Shown here: piece after piece, positions 34,595 to 47,900 of the stretch | Position numbering within the stretch: position 1 is the first letter of the stretch | How the letters are laid out: each line of letters starts with the position of its first letter | DNA from: Anas platyrhynchos | Lineage: Eukaryota; Chordata; Aves; Anseriformes; Anatidae | Reading direction: 5' to 3' | Length of the DNA: 64,000 nt | NCBI RefSeq assembly: GCF_047663525.1 | Contig: NC_092607.1 | Location: forward strand, 8,589,001 to 8,653,000 | Program-made: the position numbers and the translations under genes | The notes under the pieces: model-generated | The model's database searches: none | Told to the model about the DNA's origin: nothing | What the model saw: the letters and a program-made list of their open reading frames with translations, nothing else

Positions 34595-36950
34595 AGGCTT
34601 GACCGATGAACCTCAAAAGACAAAACAATCACCTGTAATCATGCTTCCTCAGAGATGACATCAAAGGCAACTAACTATATTAAATGGTTTTCTGGCATTG
34701 CTTTCATAGCTTTCAGGGACAAGGGAGAGGAACTTATAAAAGTGGAAGGGAAGGGCTTCTGCCTTAGATTTATTTTTTTTTAAAGCAAAGAGGACTTCAC
34801 ATATCCAGGACTTCATTTGACATGATTAATTTATCAGTCACCATCAAAGTGACTTCTGTCATTTTTGATGGGTGGAGAGGCTTGTCCTATCTACTCAATG
34901 CTGGCCAGGATTTGTAGAACAGTCCCCGTGGAAGGTGGAGCATGGGTTTGCTACTTTGGATACCGGTTTGTGTTGTGTTTTTTGAAGGCAGAAGGATCAA
35001 ATGGATCAAGGATACCACACTACATAGCTTTGCATTCATCTCTGTTGTCATCTAGTCTGAAATACATAGCTGCGTTTTATGGCTCAATAATAATGGCTTT
35101 GTCATATTCTTTAATTCTTTAGGTAATAACTCATCAGATGCCAGACTGCTGTAGATGAAAGCTTTCATTTCCTCAGCGTCGCTACCTCTTTCTTATTCCC
35201 CACCCATGTACTCTTCCTTTCTATTCCCTTTCTTGAAAGCAGGAGTCTTTCAGGGAATTGAGATTGTGGTGGAGACTGCAGTGACTACAGGAATCACCGT
35301 TCTGGAAGGTGCTTAACGCCTAGAGTAATGGGATGTGCTTGGGAACTTGGAAGGACCAGATACTGCCTGGTGGAGAAAAGCTGCTCTGAGGTGGGGGAAT
35401 TGAAGCGCTGCATTTGTCGTGCATCAGCCAGCACTGCCTCGCCGTGCTGTGTATAAACCTTCCTGTGAGCTAGCTGAGCCTTAACCGTGTGCTCCATTTC
35501 AACACAGCTGGGGTTTGTTGAATTTGCAAACACCCTCCCAGCCATACCTGCTACACAGTGCGCTGCGTCTCCTCCTGTTGATTTTTTTCCTGAAGTTAAA
35601 TAGGATCTCAGCCTGAGGAGATGCGGTAAGCTGGCTGTGTAGCATGACTCTATGGCAAGAGACATGTACGCTAAGTTCCTTCAGGCTCTGGCTCTCCAGG
35701 GCCAGGGACAATCTAGTATTAGATTTAAATATGGCTAGACAGGACTGGAAAGAGATAGGTGGTGACGTAGCCACGGAGTCTCTGTAGGGCAGCTCAAGCT
35801 TCCTGATGCCAGCTCACATCTTGGTTTGTTTGATCACGAATGAGTCAATGGGAGGAGAACCTGCTGTTTTAGGCGCACCCAGGGTTCAGAGCGGCTTTGA
35901 AGGAAAGGCTTCTCTGGCGGGGCTGCAAGTCTGCGATCCTTTTTGCATACGTAGACTCCCGTCCTCGATTCACAAATGCCTTGTGAGCCTGGGTACGGCA
36001 GCAGCGCTGTGCTGCGTGTGGGCTCTAACAGAAGCTTAGCAGCACGTCTGCAGAAGCCATCGGTTTGCAAAAGGCCGCATTTTCTGCTCCTTCCTGCTTT
36101 TGGTGGGTGAGCCAGGTGGATCCCAGTGCCAGTTTGATTCCAGCCCCTTCCTGCTTCCCTGCTCCACGTTCTCCGCTTCTCTGAACCGGAATGCTGATGC
36201 CATTGCGCTCCTTAAAATCCAGCTTAGAGTGCTGCTTGAAATTCAGCCCTTTTTTTTTTTTTTGAACTACTTAAAGGCAATACTAGGAGAACAGAACTAA
36301 GCATGTGAGACACAAGCACTCTAAAGATGCTTTGAGTTCTCAGTACAAAGAAACATTACAAAAATTTCCCACGCAAATAACAAAGAACAATGTTGTGCTA
36401 TGAGTTTCCATTACGGGCTTGTGCTCCTGTCTGTGATCTGCAGGGGAAAGAAAAGTGTTGCCCTTCCCTGGATAGGTACTGTAAATCACTTCCTTTTTAG
36501 TAAATGAGGATGGTGGTTGTTTTATCTAACAACTCGGTCTTTCTGCAGGTTACCTAAAGGTGGGTTCTATTGCTTTGTTCTCACAGAACTGTAAATATTG
36601 AAAGAGTAGTGCACACATTACCCAAAATACAGAAGTGCTTCCACAGCCGAGAACCAGTTAGGGATGAGCCCTGTGTGGTTACCCTGGAATGGCGGGCTAC
36701 TACATCAACATCTTTGTCTAGCTGTCTAGAGGCTTAACTGCTCATTGCTAAGTGGAAATCATGGACATTGGGGGTTCATTTTGTCAAGGGGAAGTGGGAT
36801 TGTGTTGTATTTTCACTTTGTTTCTAACAGCTTGATACCTATTTCAATGTATTTGTTAACTGAACTTACCCTATGTCTTTAGAAATTACCAGTGTCCTGT
36901 GTATTTTAGTTTTTGTTGAAATGTGTAATAAATACAACCTGAATATCTTT
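34595..36950 (+). other. MANBAL: MANBAL 3' UTR
   Basis: About 2.35 kb without another gene, ending after AATAAA at 36927-36932. An early ATTAAA at 34679-34684 would give a very short UTR. Extent is inferred from the signals. Confidence 0.65.
36927..36932 (+). promoter_or_regulatory. MANBAL distal poly(A) signal
   Basis: AATAAA followed about 55 nt later by a GT-rich element (tgtgtgttttctgtg), the usual arrangement of a strong poly(A) site. Confidence 0.7.
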
Positions 36951-39900
36951 CTTTACAAAAAACTCTTTCAAATTTTGCTGCCTCTTTCTGTGTGTTTTCT
37001 GTGAAAGCTGCCAGAGCTCTCAGAATGTAGGAACACAGAGACATAAATAACCTATTCATAAAAAGCGATCCATTAAGGGAAAGCCTTTGAGATCCTTTAA
37101 TCTGCGAGAAATTGGTTAGTTAATACTTTCAGGCATGCGTCTATTTGTGTTTGACTTGGAGGTAGCGAGCTATCTCCCAGAACACCTTCACCTTCCTGGC
37201 AGGAGGAAATGGTGCAATGGCTAAATTAATTTGCCTCTCATGAGAGAGTTTGGCTCCAAGAGCCCACCTGAAGGTTCCAAAATAAAGGCAGCATTTGTTA
37301 GTAATATGAGCAGGGGATTAGGTGGGGATTCAGGAGATTGATAATGGGGATTTTCACAAGCTCCGTGGTAGCTCAGGTTTCTGTGGCTGGAGCAAGGAGC
37401 TGCCCGGTGGCCGCTCTTGGGCTGTGGGAAGAGCAGGCGAGCTCTGGCAAGTGCCACTGTTGGTTCCCTCACCAGGAAAGGAAAGGACTAGTGTGGTAAG
37501 TCCTTTAATTCCCAAGCACTTTTCTCCAGGCTGTTTTGTAATTAACATCCCAAAGGGAGCTGAAGACTTCATTAAGTCCCTTTTATTGAAGGGGAGGCTT
37601 TCAGATGTCTGCCTCCAGATACCAGGCAGCCAGCAGCGCCTCTGTGAGCTGCGCCTTGTGCTCCTGGCCAGAGCCGGGCTGGGAGCTGGGCTTCCTCTGC
37701 TGATGGGCAGTACCAAGTTCCTTTCCCTCAACAGGCCAAGAAGAAACATGGCTGGGATTTGAGACATCTTTTTGCTTCGTTTTTGGTTGCGTTCAGGCAG
37801 CTCTCCTTCTCTGGCCACCCATCTCAAGAGCTGTGGCCATCGCTGTCCCCGTGAGCTGTCTCATTCACAAAGCATCCTTGTGCTCCTCCGGTGCAAGCAG
37901 CACAATCCCCCGAGACAGCCTAATAAGTAGCTCGTGACTGGAGTTCCAGTTCACATAGTTCAATTAAATCCCTGTTAATCTTGTTCAGACCTAATTTACT
38001 TTCCTTCTCATACACACGTTTCTCTCTGCTTCAGAGGTACTCCGGTGAGGTTCCCTGCTGACAGGAGCTGAAGAGCCCGAGGCCGTCTTTGAAGAGGACT
38101 GATGTTTGCCAGTCGGCCCCCGTGAAGAGGCTATCAGCTAAGATGATTTCCCTGTCATCAAGAATGCGAAAACATCCCTTCGGTGCCTGGATTTCAGGGG
38201 GCAGTGAGGCTGTATGTGATACTTGAGGAGAAAACGAGGCTGTAGGAGAGGAGCTGCTGGGTACCTCTGTTTCCCAGGGCAGTGCTGAACATGCACATGT
38301 TAATTTTTGGCCAGCCTAGGCGGAGATGTCCAAAGAGCTGGGGTGCTGGCCTTCCCTCTCGGGACCCCCCCTAGCAGGCAGACAGTTTTTCCAGGCAGAC
38401 ATTCTGTTGTTCACAGCCCGCGGCCTGTGGGGATCAAGATGAGCGTATTGATTTAGTTAGTTTGCTCATTAAACTCATGAGGCATCAGGGACTGACTACA
38501 GTGAGAAAATGGGATGATGAATGGTGAGTGATGGCGTAGGGAGCACGCGTGCTTGTTTGATGATTAGGTTGACTGCCAGATTTGGCAGTTTGGAGGGATC
38601 TGACCCTCCTCATCCTCCCCAGACCAGGAGGGATTATTTGGCTGGGGTTGTCTTGCAAGAGACGCTGGTGCTAGCCAGTGTTTGCTTGGGCGTTTCTTCT
38701 GAAATTGCCAGTTACTGCAGGTGAAAGCTCCTGCTCTTCTCTGGTACCTGGTAGTTTGTGACTATTGTTGGGGCTGTTTTGTGGTGTTTGCTGTGTGGAC
38801 TAGTGCAGTAGCTGGTCTGTCTAAAATGGCTCTTGCTTGGGCTGGCAAGTGCAGGGCGATGAGCTGGGCTTCCCATCTCTCCCTTGAAATTCAGCTCACG
38901 CTCCCATGTTTCAAGTTGTTCTCCCCAGTCTGTGGCCTTTCTGTCACTTCATTTCACCCCCAAGCACCCCCTTGGTGTTTCCACCCTGTAGGCTGATGTC
39001 CATTGCAGTTCTTCAGTCCTTGCAGCCCAATTTGAACTGCCAGTGACAGAGAATCGCCTCGCTTTGCAAGGACTGATACAAAGAACATGGAGAGAAAGCA
39101 GCCCAGGAGGAAGAAGGGTGTCACCTGTGATCAGCCCCTTGAGCTTGTTCCCCCTTTCCTGACTATTTTTTCAGCATAACTGGGGAAAAGGCAGCTCTCG
39201 GCCCTGGGTGCACCCAGGGAGCCGTGCCACGCACCTCAGCCTACCCTTGAGCTACGAGGAGTTACAGCAATTAAATATTACGCTGCCGAGCTCTTGCGCT
39301 ACACCAGCGCGATGCTGTGCTGCTCAGATCCGTTCCTCGCCAACACGCACACATCGGCGTTGTGCAACCCCAAACCTCTCGCCGTGTTTGCTTCCCTGCT
39401 CTGAGCTTGCCCAGTTCCATTTGGCGCCCGGAGGCCTCTGTGTGGCTTTGATGCTCTTTGCACCCTGCGCGCCGGAGGCGTGAGCAGCCACGCAGCAGAC
39501 GCCCGCAGCCCCTCGGCGCGGCGCAGCGCAGCGGGTGGTTGGAGCGGAGGCTGACAGGTTCCCCCGTGGCTCAGGGCCAGCCTGCCTCCCACCCACGTCA
39601 CCACGCTGCTGGCTGAGGCGCGATCAGCCAGCCCGGAGAGAAGGAGCCTGTTTTTAATTCTAGTTTCTCTGCTTCGCAGCCCATGGTAGCTTGTGCCCCG
39701 TGCGCTCTGGCGTCCTTTTTGGCAGGTAGGTACGAGGCAAGCCCGCTTTGGACCACGTCTGTTTTGCTTCCTTTGTAAAGACCTCTCCTGCCTGGCTGAC
39801 CGCTCTGCAGCACCTGAAGAGCTCAGCTCCCAGGTGTGGGCGGAGGGGCTGAGGGTCTCTCAGTTCCTCACGCCTTTTCAAGTCGAGGGGCCGTCATCCC

Positions 39901-42900
39901 CAGTGCTAGGCTTTACTGATGTCCTATTTCCGTGCTAAATGCAGCACTCCTTATTTGTGGGGCCTGACCCTGAACTGTCCCCTCCTTCTTAACCAAAAGG
40001 TCCCGGGGGTCTCTGTGTGCCAGCTCTGCACCAGCCCTGGCCTGGCGTCACGCATCTTCTCCGAGCTGAGACTACGGCCCAGGTGCCCTTGGCTCCAAAG
40101 CCAGTTCCCACCACCTTCCCTCTGGCCGCTGCTTCTGCAAAAGCCACCCTGAGCCCGTAAATGCCTCTCACACAAAGCCAAAGTCCAGAGTGCAGCAGGC
40201 GGCGCAGGCTGGGCGAGCTGCTGCAGGGCGCAGGTGCTCCCCTCGCTCGGGGACCCGGCGGCTGTGTCAGTGCCAGGCTCCGGCCGCTTCCCAGAGGTGG
40301 CTGCGCCCTGCTGGGGCCAGGAGCCGGCCTGGTCGCCTCCCCCCGGCTTTGTCCCTGGGTGCCCGGGGCTGTGGGCTCCACGGGTGGGTGCTCCTGGCAC
40401 TGCAGCTGCTGCCTTGGGTGGCTGGAGGAGATGTCCAAGCATTCCCGGGGGTCTACTGCAGGGGAACAGGTTTTGAGAGACGCGGGGGAGCTGCCAACTG
40501 CTCCCCTGCCTCCCTCCTTGCTTAGTTCACCATAAACTGAGCGCGGATCCGAACGTCATGTGGTTTAAATTTGTCAGACTCAGACTTTGGCCTCCTCGGC
40601 CCGTCCCTCGCTCAAAGGACCGGTGCTGGGCGATTCGGGGGAAACACCCTCGTGTCTGTGCCGGCTTCGCTTCATGCAGCTCGCAGCCGCTTGCCGGACC
40701 TCGAGCAGCCCAGACGGGTGCCCCGGGGGCTCCTCTGCCCCCCGGGGGTGTCCCAGCACCACGTCCCCACGCACGCCCTCGGCTCCGGGGATTGTTGCGC
40801 CAGGGTGGCTGCAAGAGCTTTGAACCGCCCGGCGGCTGGGAGCGTTCCCCAGCTGCTCCGCTCGCAAGGTGGCTGGAAAGAGGGCCATAAATCTCATCCG
40901 GATGCTCCTCCCCGGGCTCCTCTGAGCCACTCTCTGCTGTTGATGCCGAGGCTGGCCAAAAAGCAGAATTTCCACCGCTGGGAAATGCTAACGTTTCGTG
41001 GGCGGCTTTTCTCCTGGACTGAGGCGAGAAGTGGAAAGTGCTGGAGTTCGGCCTGAGCGAGCTGTTCCAAGATGCTTGGTTCAGCTCTTGGTGAAACGTT
41101 GTGCGTTATCAGCCTGAAGCCCGACGGGGAATGTTGTGGCTGCCCTGGGCACGCGGAGCTGCTGAACTTGGTGCCTTCTTATCAGACGGCAACAAGCCAG
41201 TGGCTTCCAGCGGTCCTGGTCCCCGGGGCACTCTGCAGGGAGGTTTCCTGGCTCGTGCAGTTCGGTGCCAGGGTTGAGGGTCCCCAGCGCAGCAGATTGT
41301 CACCGTGCCAAGGGACAGGACGGGTCCTGAGCCCTCCTGGTGACTTCTCTTCCACTGCCCCCTTCATCACGCAGCCTGCCAGACACCGGCTCTTGCTGCC
41401 CCAGTGCTCGGTGCAGGGCAGAATGGCCAGAATTAGTATTTCTGCCATGAAATATTGCCAAGTAGCTCGTGCCTTGACAGTCCTTCTGCTCAATCCCCCT
41501 CAGTACGCCTAAGTCAGCCCCTGAGCTCGTCACCGCAGCTCTCCTGCTGCTGGCCGGCTGCTGCCACGCACACTCACTCTTTGCAAGACTGGAAAGCTCG
41601 GGGACGCAGCCGTGGCTGCTTCTGCGCCTGTCCAGCATCTCGAACGCAGCCATTGTATTATTAATAGTAATAATTCATGCAAATATATTAGGGATTTGCA
41701 GCGTGCAAAATGCAGCTAGCCTCGGGAACGGAATCCATGAAACAAAACTTATTCGTGCTTGCCAAAGGGATGCTTAAAAATAAACCTGGCTGGAGATGAA
41801 TGGCTGTTCTGTTGTAAATCCCCGGCTACGCTGGGGAAGGCAGGGCTTGGATCAGTGATGGGACCCCAGCGGCACCCTTTTGCCTTGATTTTAGGAGCCC
41901 CATGGAGGGTTTGGAAGGGGCTCAGGTCGTTCTGGGAGCTTGGTGGCTTCTGCAGCCCTGGGCAGCCTGCATGTCCCCAGCAGCGGGGCCGAGCCTCGGA
42001 GCTCGCTGGGGAGGAACACGGCAGCACCGGGTGCTGCAACGCGCCCTCCGTGCACAGCACGCCTAAAGGGGGAAAAACCACGTGCAGTTATTTCTCCTGC
42101 TGAAACTTGCTTAAAGGTCAGGAAAAAAAAAAAATGTGCAAGCAAACCTGTGCTTGTCTCAAGGTGGAATTCTAAGAGGAAACCAAGATGTGCAGCGAAG
42201 TGAGCCACCAGAAGTACTCGGTGATAGGTACAAGGATTGTTTTGATTTGAAAGAACCCGCTTTTCTCTTGGTTTCAGTCCCTATGACTTTCCTCCCCTCT
42301 CCCATGTGTTATTTTCTGGTGGTGTTTAAAGGTGAGAAGGAGGAGAATAGTTTCAGGAAAGAGACTGGAGTCCCGAGCTGGCTGAAACACCAGTCGTGGC
42401 TCGGGCTGTTTGAAGACAAATATTGGGAGTGCGGCAGAAGGAGCAGGAGAGCAGCAGGGCTGCAGGTGAGCACCGTCAGGCTCAGGACTTCAGCTGGGAG
42501 CCAGGAAGGCACCGGGGCGTGCTGAGTTGCTTAAACCCAAATGTTTTAAATCGCGTTATCGCCAGCGCTGCATGCTTAATGTCAGAGTCCTGCGAGGGCA
42601 CATTCCTGAACGGGAGCCCAAAAGATAAGAGGCTGGTTTTCAAGAGTGTCTGTTTGCCACGTGAAATTTGCACGTTGGCATCTTCCTGCGGGAGGCTGCG
42701 GCGCGGACCCGGTGCAGCGTTGAAGGCGCTGCCGCCTCGCGCTGCCTCCGAGCCACGGCCCGGCGCTGCCAGAGATGGAAACGCGATTGCAGGGCCGCGG
42801 GTGGAAAAGGGGCCGATTGCAAAAGAGGAAAACAAAATTCAAATATTTATAAGTCATAATTGCATCTTGGGCTCGGGTCTGGATCAAGCAGAGGCTGAGT

Positions 42901-44150
42901 CACCCCCAGCAGCTCCCCGGGGCTGGGGCTGAGCCGCCCATGGGGCTGCTCCTGGGCTCCCCCAGGGGAGGTGGCGCTGGCGGGGGGCGCACAGCCCTGT
43001 CCCATTGGGGTAGGGACAGCGGGGACAAGGCCAGGATACATCCCACTGGGAGACAGCACAGGGGGCCCATGGTGTGATTTATGTCCTGATGAGTGGAACG
43101 CGCAGTGCGCCCTCCATCAGGTGGAGGAATCCCTCCCTAACACCTCCCTGTGCCTGCCGGGCTGCACAGTGGCACCCCAAAAAGCCTCGGGGGAAACCCA
43201 GGCCACATTTTGGGACGGTCTCAAGGGCTGCTGCCCCAAAACCAGCTGGCATGGGGTGCGCTGGCCCTCGCCAGCTTTATCAGCGGCGGCTCCTCCCAGG
43301 TAGGGCCCCTCGGCGCTGCGCTGGCCGGCGGAGATGGATCAGTGCGTGCGTGACTCCTCACTCCGGGTGACTCATGGACTCGCTGGCCTTCGGCTGTGTC
43401 ATAGGAAATATTTTTTTAATAACTCAAACGAACGAGGGGGGAGGATTGGAAACAGAAAGGAAAGCTCCGCCGCATGGTTCCCTGAACCTCCTTAACTTCC
43501 CAAATTGCTTCTGAAGTGCCAGAGCTCGCTCAGCCAGGGGGGGGCTTTCCAAAATCCCCGCTCGGGTGGATGTGAGGTTCCCTGGGGTGGGCAGGGGTGG
43601 CAGGCGAGGTGTGGATGTGGCAATACGGCCCGCGGATTGCCACGGCCTCATAAAACAGGGCAACGGGTACGCAGGGCTTACGGAGCGGGCTGCTTTGCCC
43701 CGCTGGTTTGCGGAGCACCAGGAGACGCCGTGGGTGGCTGATGGGGGCTGTGGGGGGGCTGCCAGCCACCCTGCGGGTCGGGCAGCATGGGGGCAGCCAT
43801 GGGGGTGACACGGCCAGACCCCACTCGTGTTTGTTATGGCATGGGACACGGCACGGCCAGCGCTGCACCCACAGGGCCTCCCCGCTGAGGTTTTGCCTCC
43901 TCTTGGAGATTGGGGGCCGGTGGATCGCAGCCCTCCAGGACAGCCCGGGGATGGAGGTGCCCGGTCTCGGTTCCAAGCACAAAATCTGCGCCCAAACAGC
44001 CGTTTGCTCCGGGGCCGTACACCAAAACGCACAACGGCCTGGCTCTGACCTCCCCAAAAAATCACCGCTCTCTTCTGGTGCCACCTCCGGCTGCCAGGTC
44101 AGCACCACCACCACCAGCTCCGTGCTGCGCCCAGCCCGAGACCCCTCAGC
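36951..44150. other. Intergenic MANBAL-SRC
   Basis: No protein homology recognised. Base composition rises from AT-rich to GC-rich around 39-40 kb, and CG-dense patches appear at about 39480-39620, 40180-40830 and 42690-42800. Many long frames here are noncoding artefacts. Distal SRC regulatory DNA is possible. Confidence 0.55.
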
Positions 44151-44499
44151 CCTGAGCCCCCCGGGCCCCAGGACCCCCTGACCCTGAACCCCCCTTGGCC
44201 CCGAGCCCCCCAAATCCGGGGCCGCGGCTCCCACGGCCGGGGCGCGCCCCTAAAGCCGCAGGCGGGGGAGGCTCCGCACCCCGCTCCGCACCCCGCGGAG
44301 CCCGGCTGCCCGGAGCCTTCTCCCTTAAAAAAAAAAAAAAAAAAAAAAATACAGGGGAGGGGCTGCATTTTTATTTTTTTCCCTATAGCCGTTTCCGGTT
44401 TGCTGCCATATTCCTATTTTATTTTTTATTTTTTTTTCCTCCCTGTGGGTTGCCCCCCCCCAAACACACCCCGGAGAAGGTGGCGGGGGGGGGGGGGGG

Positions 44500-44714
44500 G
44501 AGGTTGGAAAGCGAAGCGGGGGCGGGAGCGAAGCGGCGGCGCTGCGCGATGCTGCCGGCGGCGCAGCCCTGAGCGCCCGGCCCGGCCCGGCTCGGCTCGG
44601 CTCGGGGCTGCGGGGGGGGCACCGGGGCTGCCACGGCTCGGGGGGGGGCGGCGGCCGCGCCCCCGGCACGGAGACAAAGCCGCGATCGAGCCCCGGAGGG
44701 CGCGCACGGGGGAG
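44500..44714 (+). other. SRC: SRC noncoding exon 1 (inferred)
   Basis: CG-rich sequence ending at GGGGGAG|gtgagc (donor 44715). The left edge is nominal because the start site cannot be read from sequence. Confidence 0.45.
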
Positions 44715-44740
44715 GTGAGCGGGGGGCGCACGGTTTTGGA

Positions 44741-44913
44741 GAGGGGGGGGGTCCCCATGGGGCACGGGGGGGTCCCCATGGGGTACGGGGGGGTTGGGGA
44801 GGAGCCCCCCCGAGCTGCTGGGGGTGTCCCCGCCGTGCGGTGGGGTCGGTCCGGGCGGCGGTGCCCGCGGGCGGCTTGTGGGGTCTGTGGGGTCTGTGGG
44901 GTTTGTGGGGTCG
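44741..44913. repeat. G-rich short tandem repeats
   Basis: Two near-copies of ggggggtccccatgggg (44743-44787), then a GTCTGTGGG nonamer array (about 44874-44913). In the presumed first SRC intron, beside the promoter. Confidence 0.75.
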
Positions 44914-47900
44914 GGGGGCGTCCAGCGGAGGATGCGCGGGGTTTTTGGGGTCGGGGTCTGCCGGGGGATGCCGAGGGTCGGGGTTTGGGGCGGTTCTGAG
45001 CCCGGCTGGGGGTGCCGAGGGTGCAGCGGGGTCCGGCGGGGCGGCACCGCCTGCCTGCGCTCCCCTTTGTTGTGCTCAGGGGCTGCGGGGGGACCCCCGG
45101 GAGCGCAGGGCGGGGAGAGCGGGGCCGAATGTAGGCCAGGACATGAAATATTCATCGCCCCCCCGCTCCTCGCTTTGATGTCTCCCCATCCCTTTCCCTC
45201 CTAGGGTTCGCTCGCCGCTGATTTTTGGGGGGCTCGCGTCCAGCCCCGGGGGGGGCCGCGTGGGGCCGGGGCGATGCTGCGGGGAGCAGCCCGGCGGGAG
45301 GCTGCGGTGCCCGGGGTGGCCCCACCGAGGGCTTTATCCCTTTATCCACCCGCCGAGTTCCTCCATGGCCACCCAGGCGACACGGTCGCCACGCGTGGCT
45401 GGGAGCCATCGCGCTGGCGCGTCCCCACTGTCCCCACCGTCCCCGTCGCAGCAGCACGGGGTTCAGCAGAGCCAAAGCTGGGCCAGGCTGGGCTCCTCTG
45501 GCCGTATCGGGGTGCCGACCCGGTGTGGTGTGCAGCGTCACCCCAAAGAGCTGCGAAACCCACCGGGGGGTCCGCAGCATCCAACGTGCTCGGTCCCCAT
45601 CTGCAGCCGGGCAGTGACCTCGGTCCCCTCCCCGCGCTGCCCTAGGGGCTCGGGGTGCCGTTCCCATGGGGTGTTGGTGCGTTGCTGTGGCCACCCCAGA
45701 GCTTATAGGGCCACGGGGCTGTCGCGGCTTGTTCCGGACACGACGCGAGGGAAGGGGACATGGTGGGGCTGCTCGGTGCAGGGGGGTCCCCAGGACAGGT
45801 CCCACCGCCCGGTGCCATTTGGGGCCGGGGTGCGGTGCTGGCATCGCGGGGACGGGACAGCGCGCGCCAGCAGTGCCGTCCACCAGCCGAGCTGCACGAG
45901 GGTGGCAACAAAAGGCTTGGTTTATTTATTTTTTTTCCCTCCTCCCAGGCTGGTGCTCCCCGCAGGAGGAGGAGGTGTGCGGCAGGCAGGAAGCTGGAGG
46001 GTTTTGTCCCTCCTCTCCGACCTGCTGAGGCGCCCACCGCCAGCGGTGACGAGCGCGCGGGCGTGGGACCGAGCCACGGCCACCTCCCCCGAGGTCTGGC
46101 CTTTGGGGCTGGGGGCCGTTTGTCCCGGGGAACCCCATCAGCACCTCAACGCGTGCCTGGGCTCCCGTGAGGCACCAAAATGTCACCGCCAGTCCCCGGG
46201 GAGGTGCGATGGGGACGCACGGGGGGACGTCGCCAACATTGCAGGGCAGCTCCCAGCACCACAGGCGTCGGTGCTGGCTTCTCACAGGAGGGCTCTGTTT
46301 CAGCTCATGGGCTGGCTCCCAGGGCCAGGCTTTGAGCCTTAAGCAGTGGGGCAGGGGCTTGTCCAGGGAGCTTCACCAAGCCCCAGCCCGAGGATTTTGG
46401 GGACGGGGTTATTTATGGGGACGGGGTTATCCTTGGGCTGACACGGCGGTGACGGGAAGTCCGCTGTTCCCTGTCTGGGTCTTCAGCGGCCTCACAGAGC
46501 GCTGGAGATGCCCTAACGATATCTCTGCCCTTTAATGACTTTGTCCCACGTGAAGGCAGATCACCTCGGTGCTGTGGGGAGGCAGCGAGGGCTGGGAAGG
46601 GGAAGGAGCTGTGTGTGGCTCACGGTGGCCGAGAGCTGCAGAGGCTCCGCTGCGGGGACAGGAAACTCCGTGGTGGCACGGAGGGGACATTGGTGCTCCC
46701 CAGGGCAGGCTGGCCCGGGGCGAGCAGCAGCGTTTCACCGGGCTCGTGGAGGCGAGGAGGGAGCAGAGGGGATGGAGCTGGGGGCTCCTGTGCCCCCCCA
46801 GGACCCCTGCCCCTCCTGCACGCCCCAAGCCAGGGCTGTGCCTGACTGGTGAAGCCGCTCACACATGAAATTGGTATTTGGTAGGGGCAGGGAGGACTTG
46901 GCCACTCCTCATAGCCACCAGTGAGTGCGTGTAACGCCTCGACAGGGGAACAGCTGGAGCGAGCCCAGCTGAAGCAACAGCCCCCGCTTCCTCCCGGCGT
47001 GTTCAGGGGGGAAGAGCATGAGAGCATCGCTTCCACCAAGCGCTGCCCGCTCGGCCTCGCGGGGGGAAGCACGCGGGGCTATCTGAGGCACTATTGTTTC
47101 CTGCGCTGCCTATTCTGCTGCTCGGCTTCTAACTCGTTCCTTTATCTCCTGGAACAATTTCCCGTCTGACCTCGCTTCCTCAGCACTTTGCCTCTCAGCC
47201 CCGAGCCCTCGAAGCCCCGCCGGAGCAGCGCGTGTGTGCCCGGCACGGGCAGGCTCCCCGCGGCACGGTGCTCACCAGCCAGCTCCAAGCTCTTGGCGTG
47301 GAAATTGCCCTCCTGGCCGTGCCGGCCGTGTGACTGCAGCGCGGGTTGTCACCCTTTCCATTCTGCCATCCTTCTGTTTTCCACCTCCTCTGACTTGGGG
47401 GCACTCGGAGCTGTTCCCCCGGGGCTCGCATTGTGCCGGAGCCTCCGTCCGGGAGCAGAAACCTGCGTGCCTCAGAGGGGGGGAGGAAAAAGCGATAATT
47501 CTGGCCCTTGATGTTTTAAACTGGCAGTGAGCCATGAGATAGTCCACCCTGAGGTCCAGTCGGGAGGGCTGGAAAAAGAGGGGGGGTGTTTTTTTGTTTG
47601 GCTGAGCACAGCTGGACCCGCGTGGGCTGCGGCGCAGCTCAGGTGCGCCCGGGTCCTGTTGTGGCACGGGCGGCCTCGCTGCGAGGCCCTCGGCGGCGCT
47701 TTGCACATGCCTCTGCCGTGCACGGCTCGGAAAAGAAAGCGCCGAAACAGATTTCGGGAACGAATGTGGTTTGAACCTGGGCCAGGAACCAGGACCTGTA
47801 AATCTGCGTCTCGCGCTGACTTCCCTCGAGGCTACGGATCTCCTCGCTGCCCTCTGCCTCCCCAGGAGCCGAGCTGGGGAGCGCTTGGGACGCGCCGGGG

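Larger units (their letters stand above)
44150..45250 (+). promoter_or_regulatory. CpG-island promoter of SRC (inferred)
   Basis: CG-dense DNA with no clear TATA box, GC boxes, a G16 run (44485-44500) and a good donor at 44715. An AT-rich core at about 44327-44435 (A23, then gccatattcctattttattt) sits inside. It lies about 13 kb before the SRC start codon on the same strand. Confidence 0.6.

Noticed and set aside
44325-45155. 276-codon minus-strand frame rich in Pro-Thr repeats
   Set aside because: The repeats come from the GTCTGTGGG and GGGG tandem arrays in the CpG island; ends in an A/T homopolymer.
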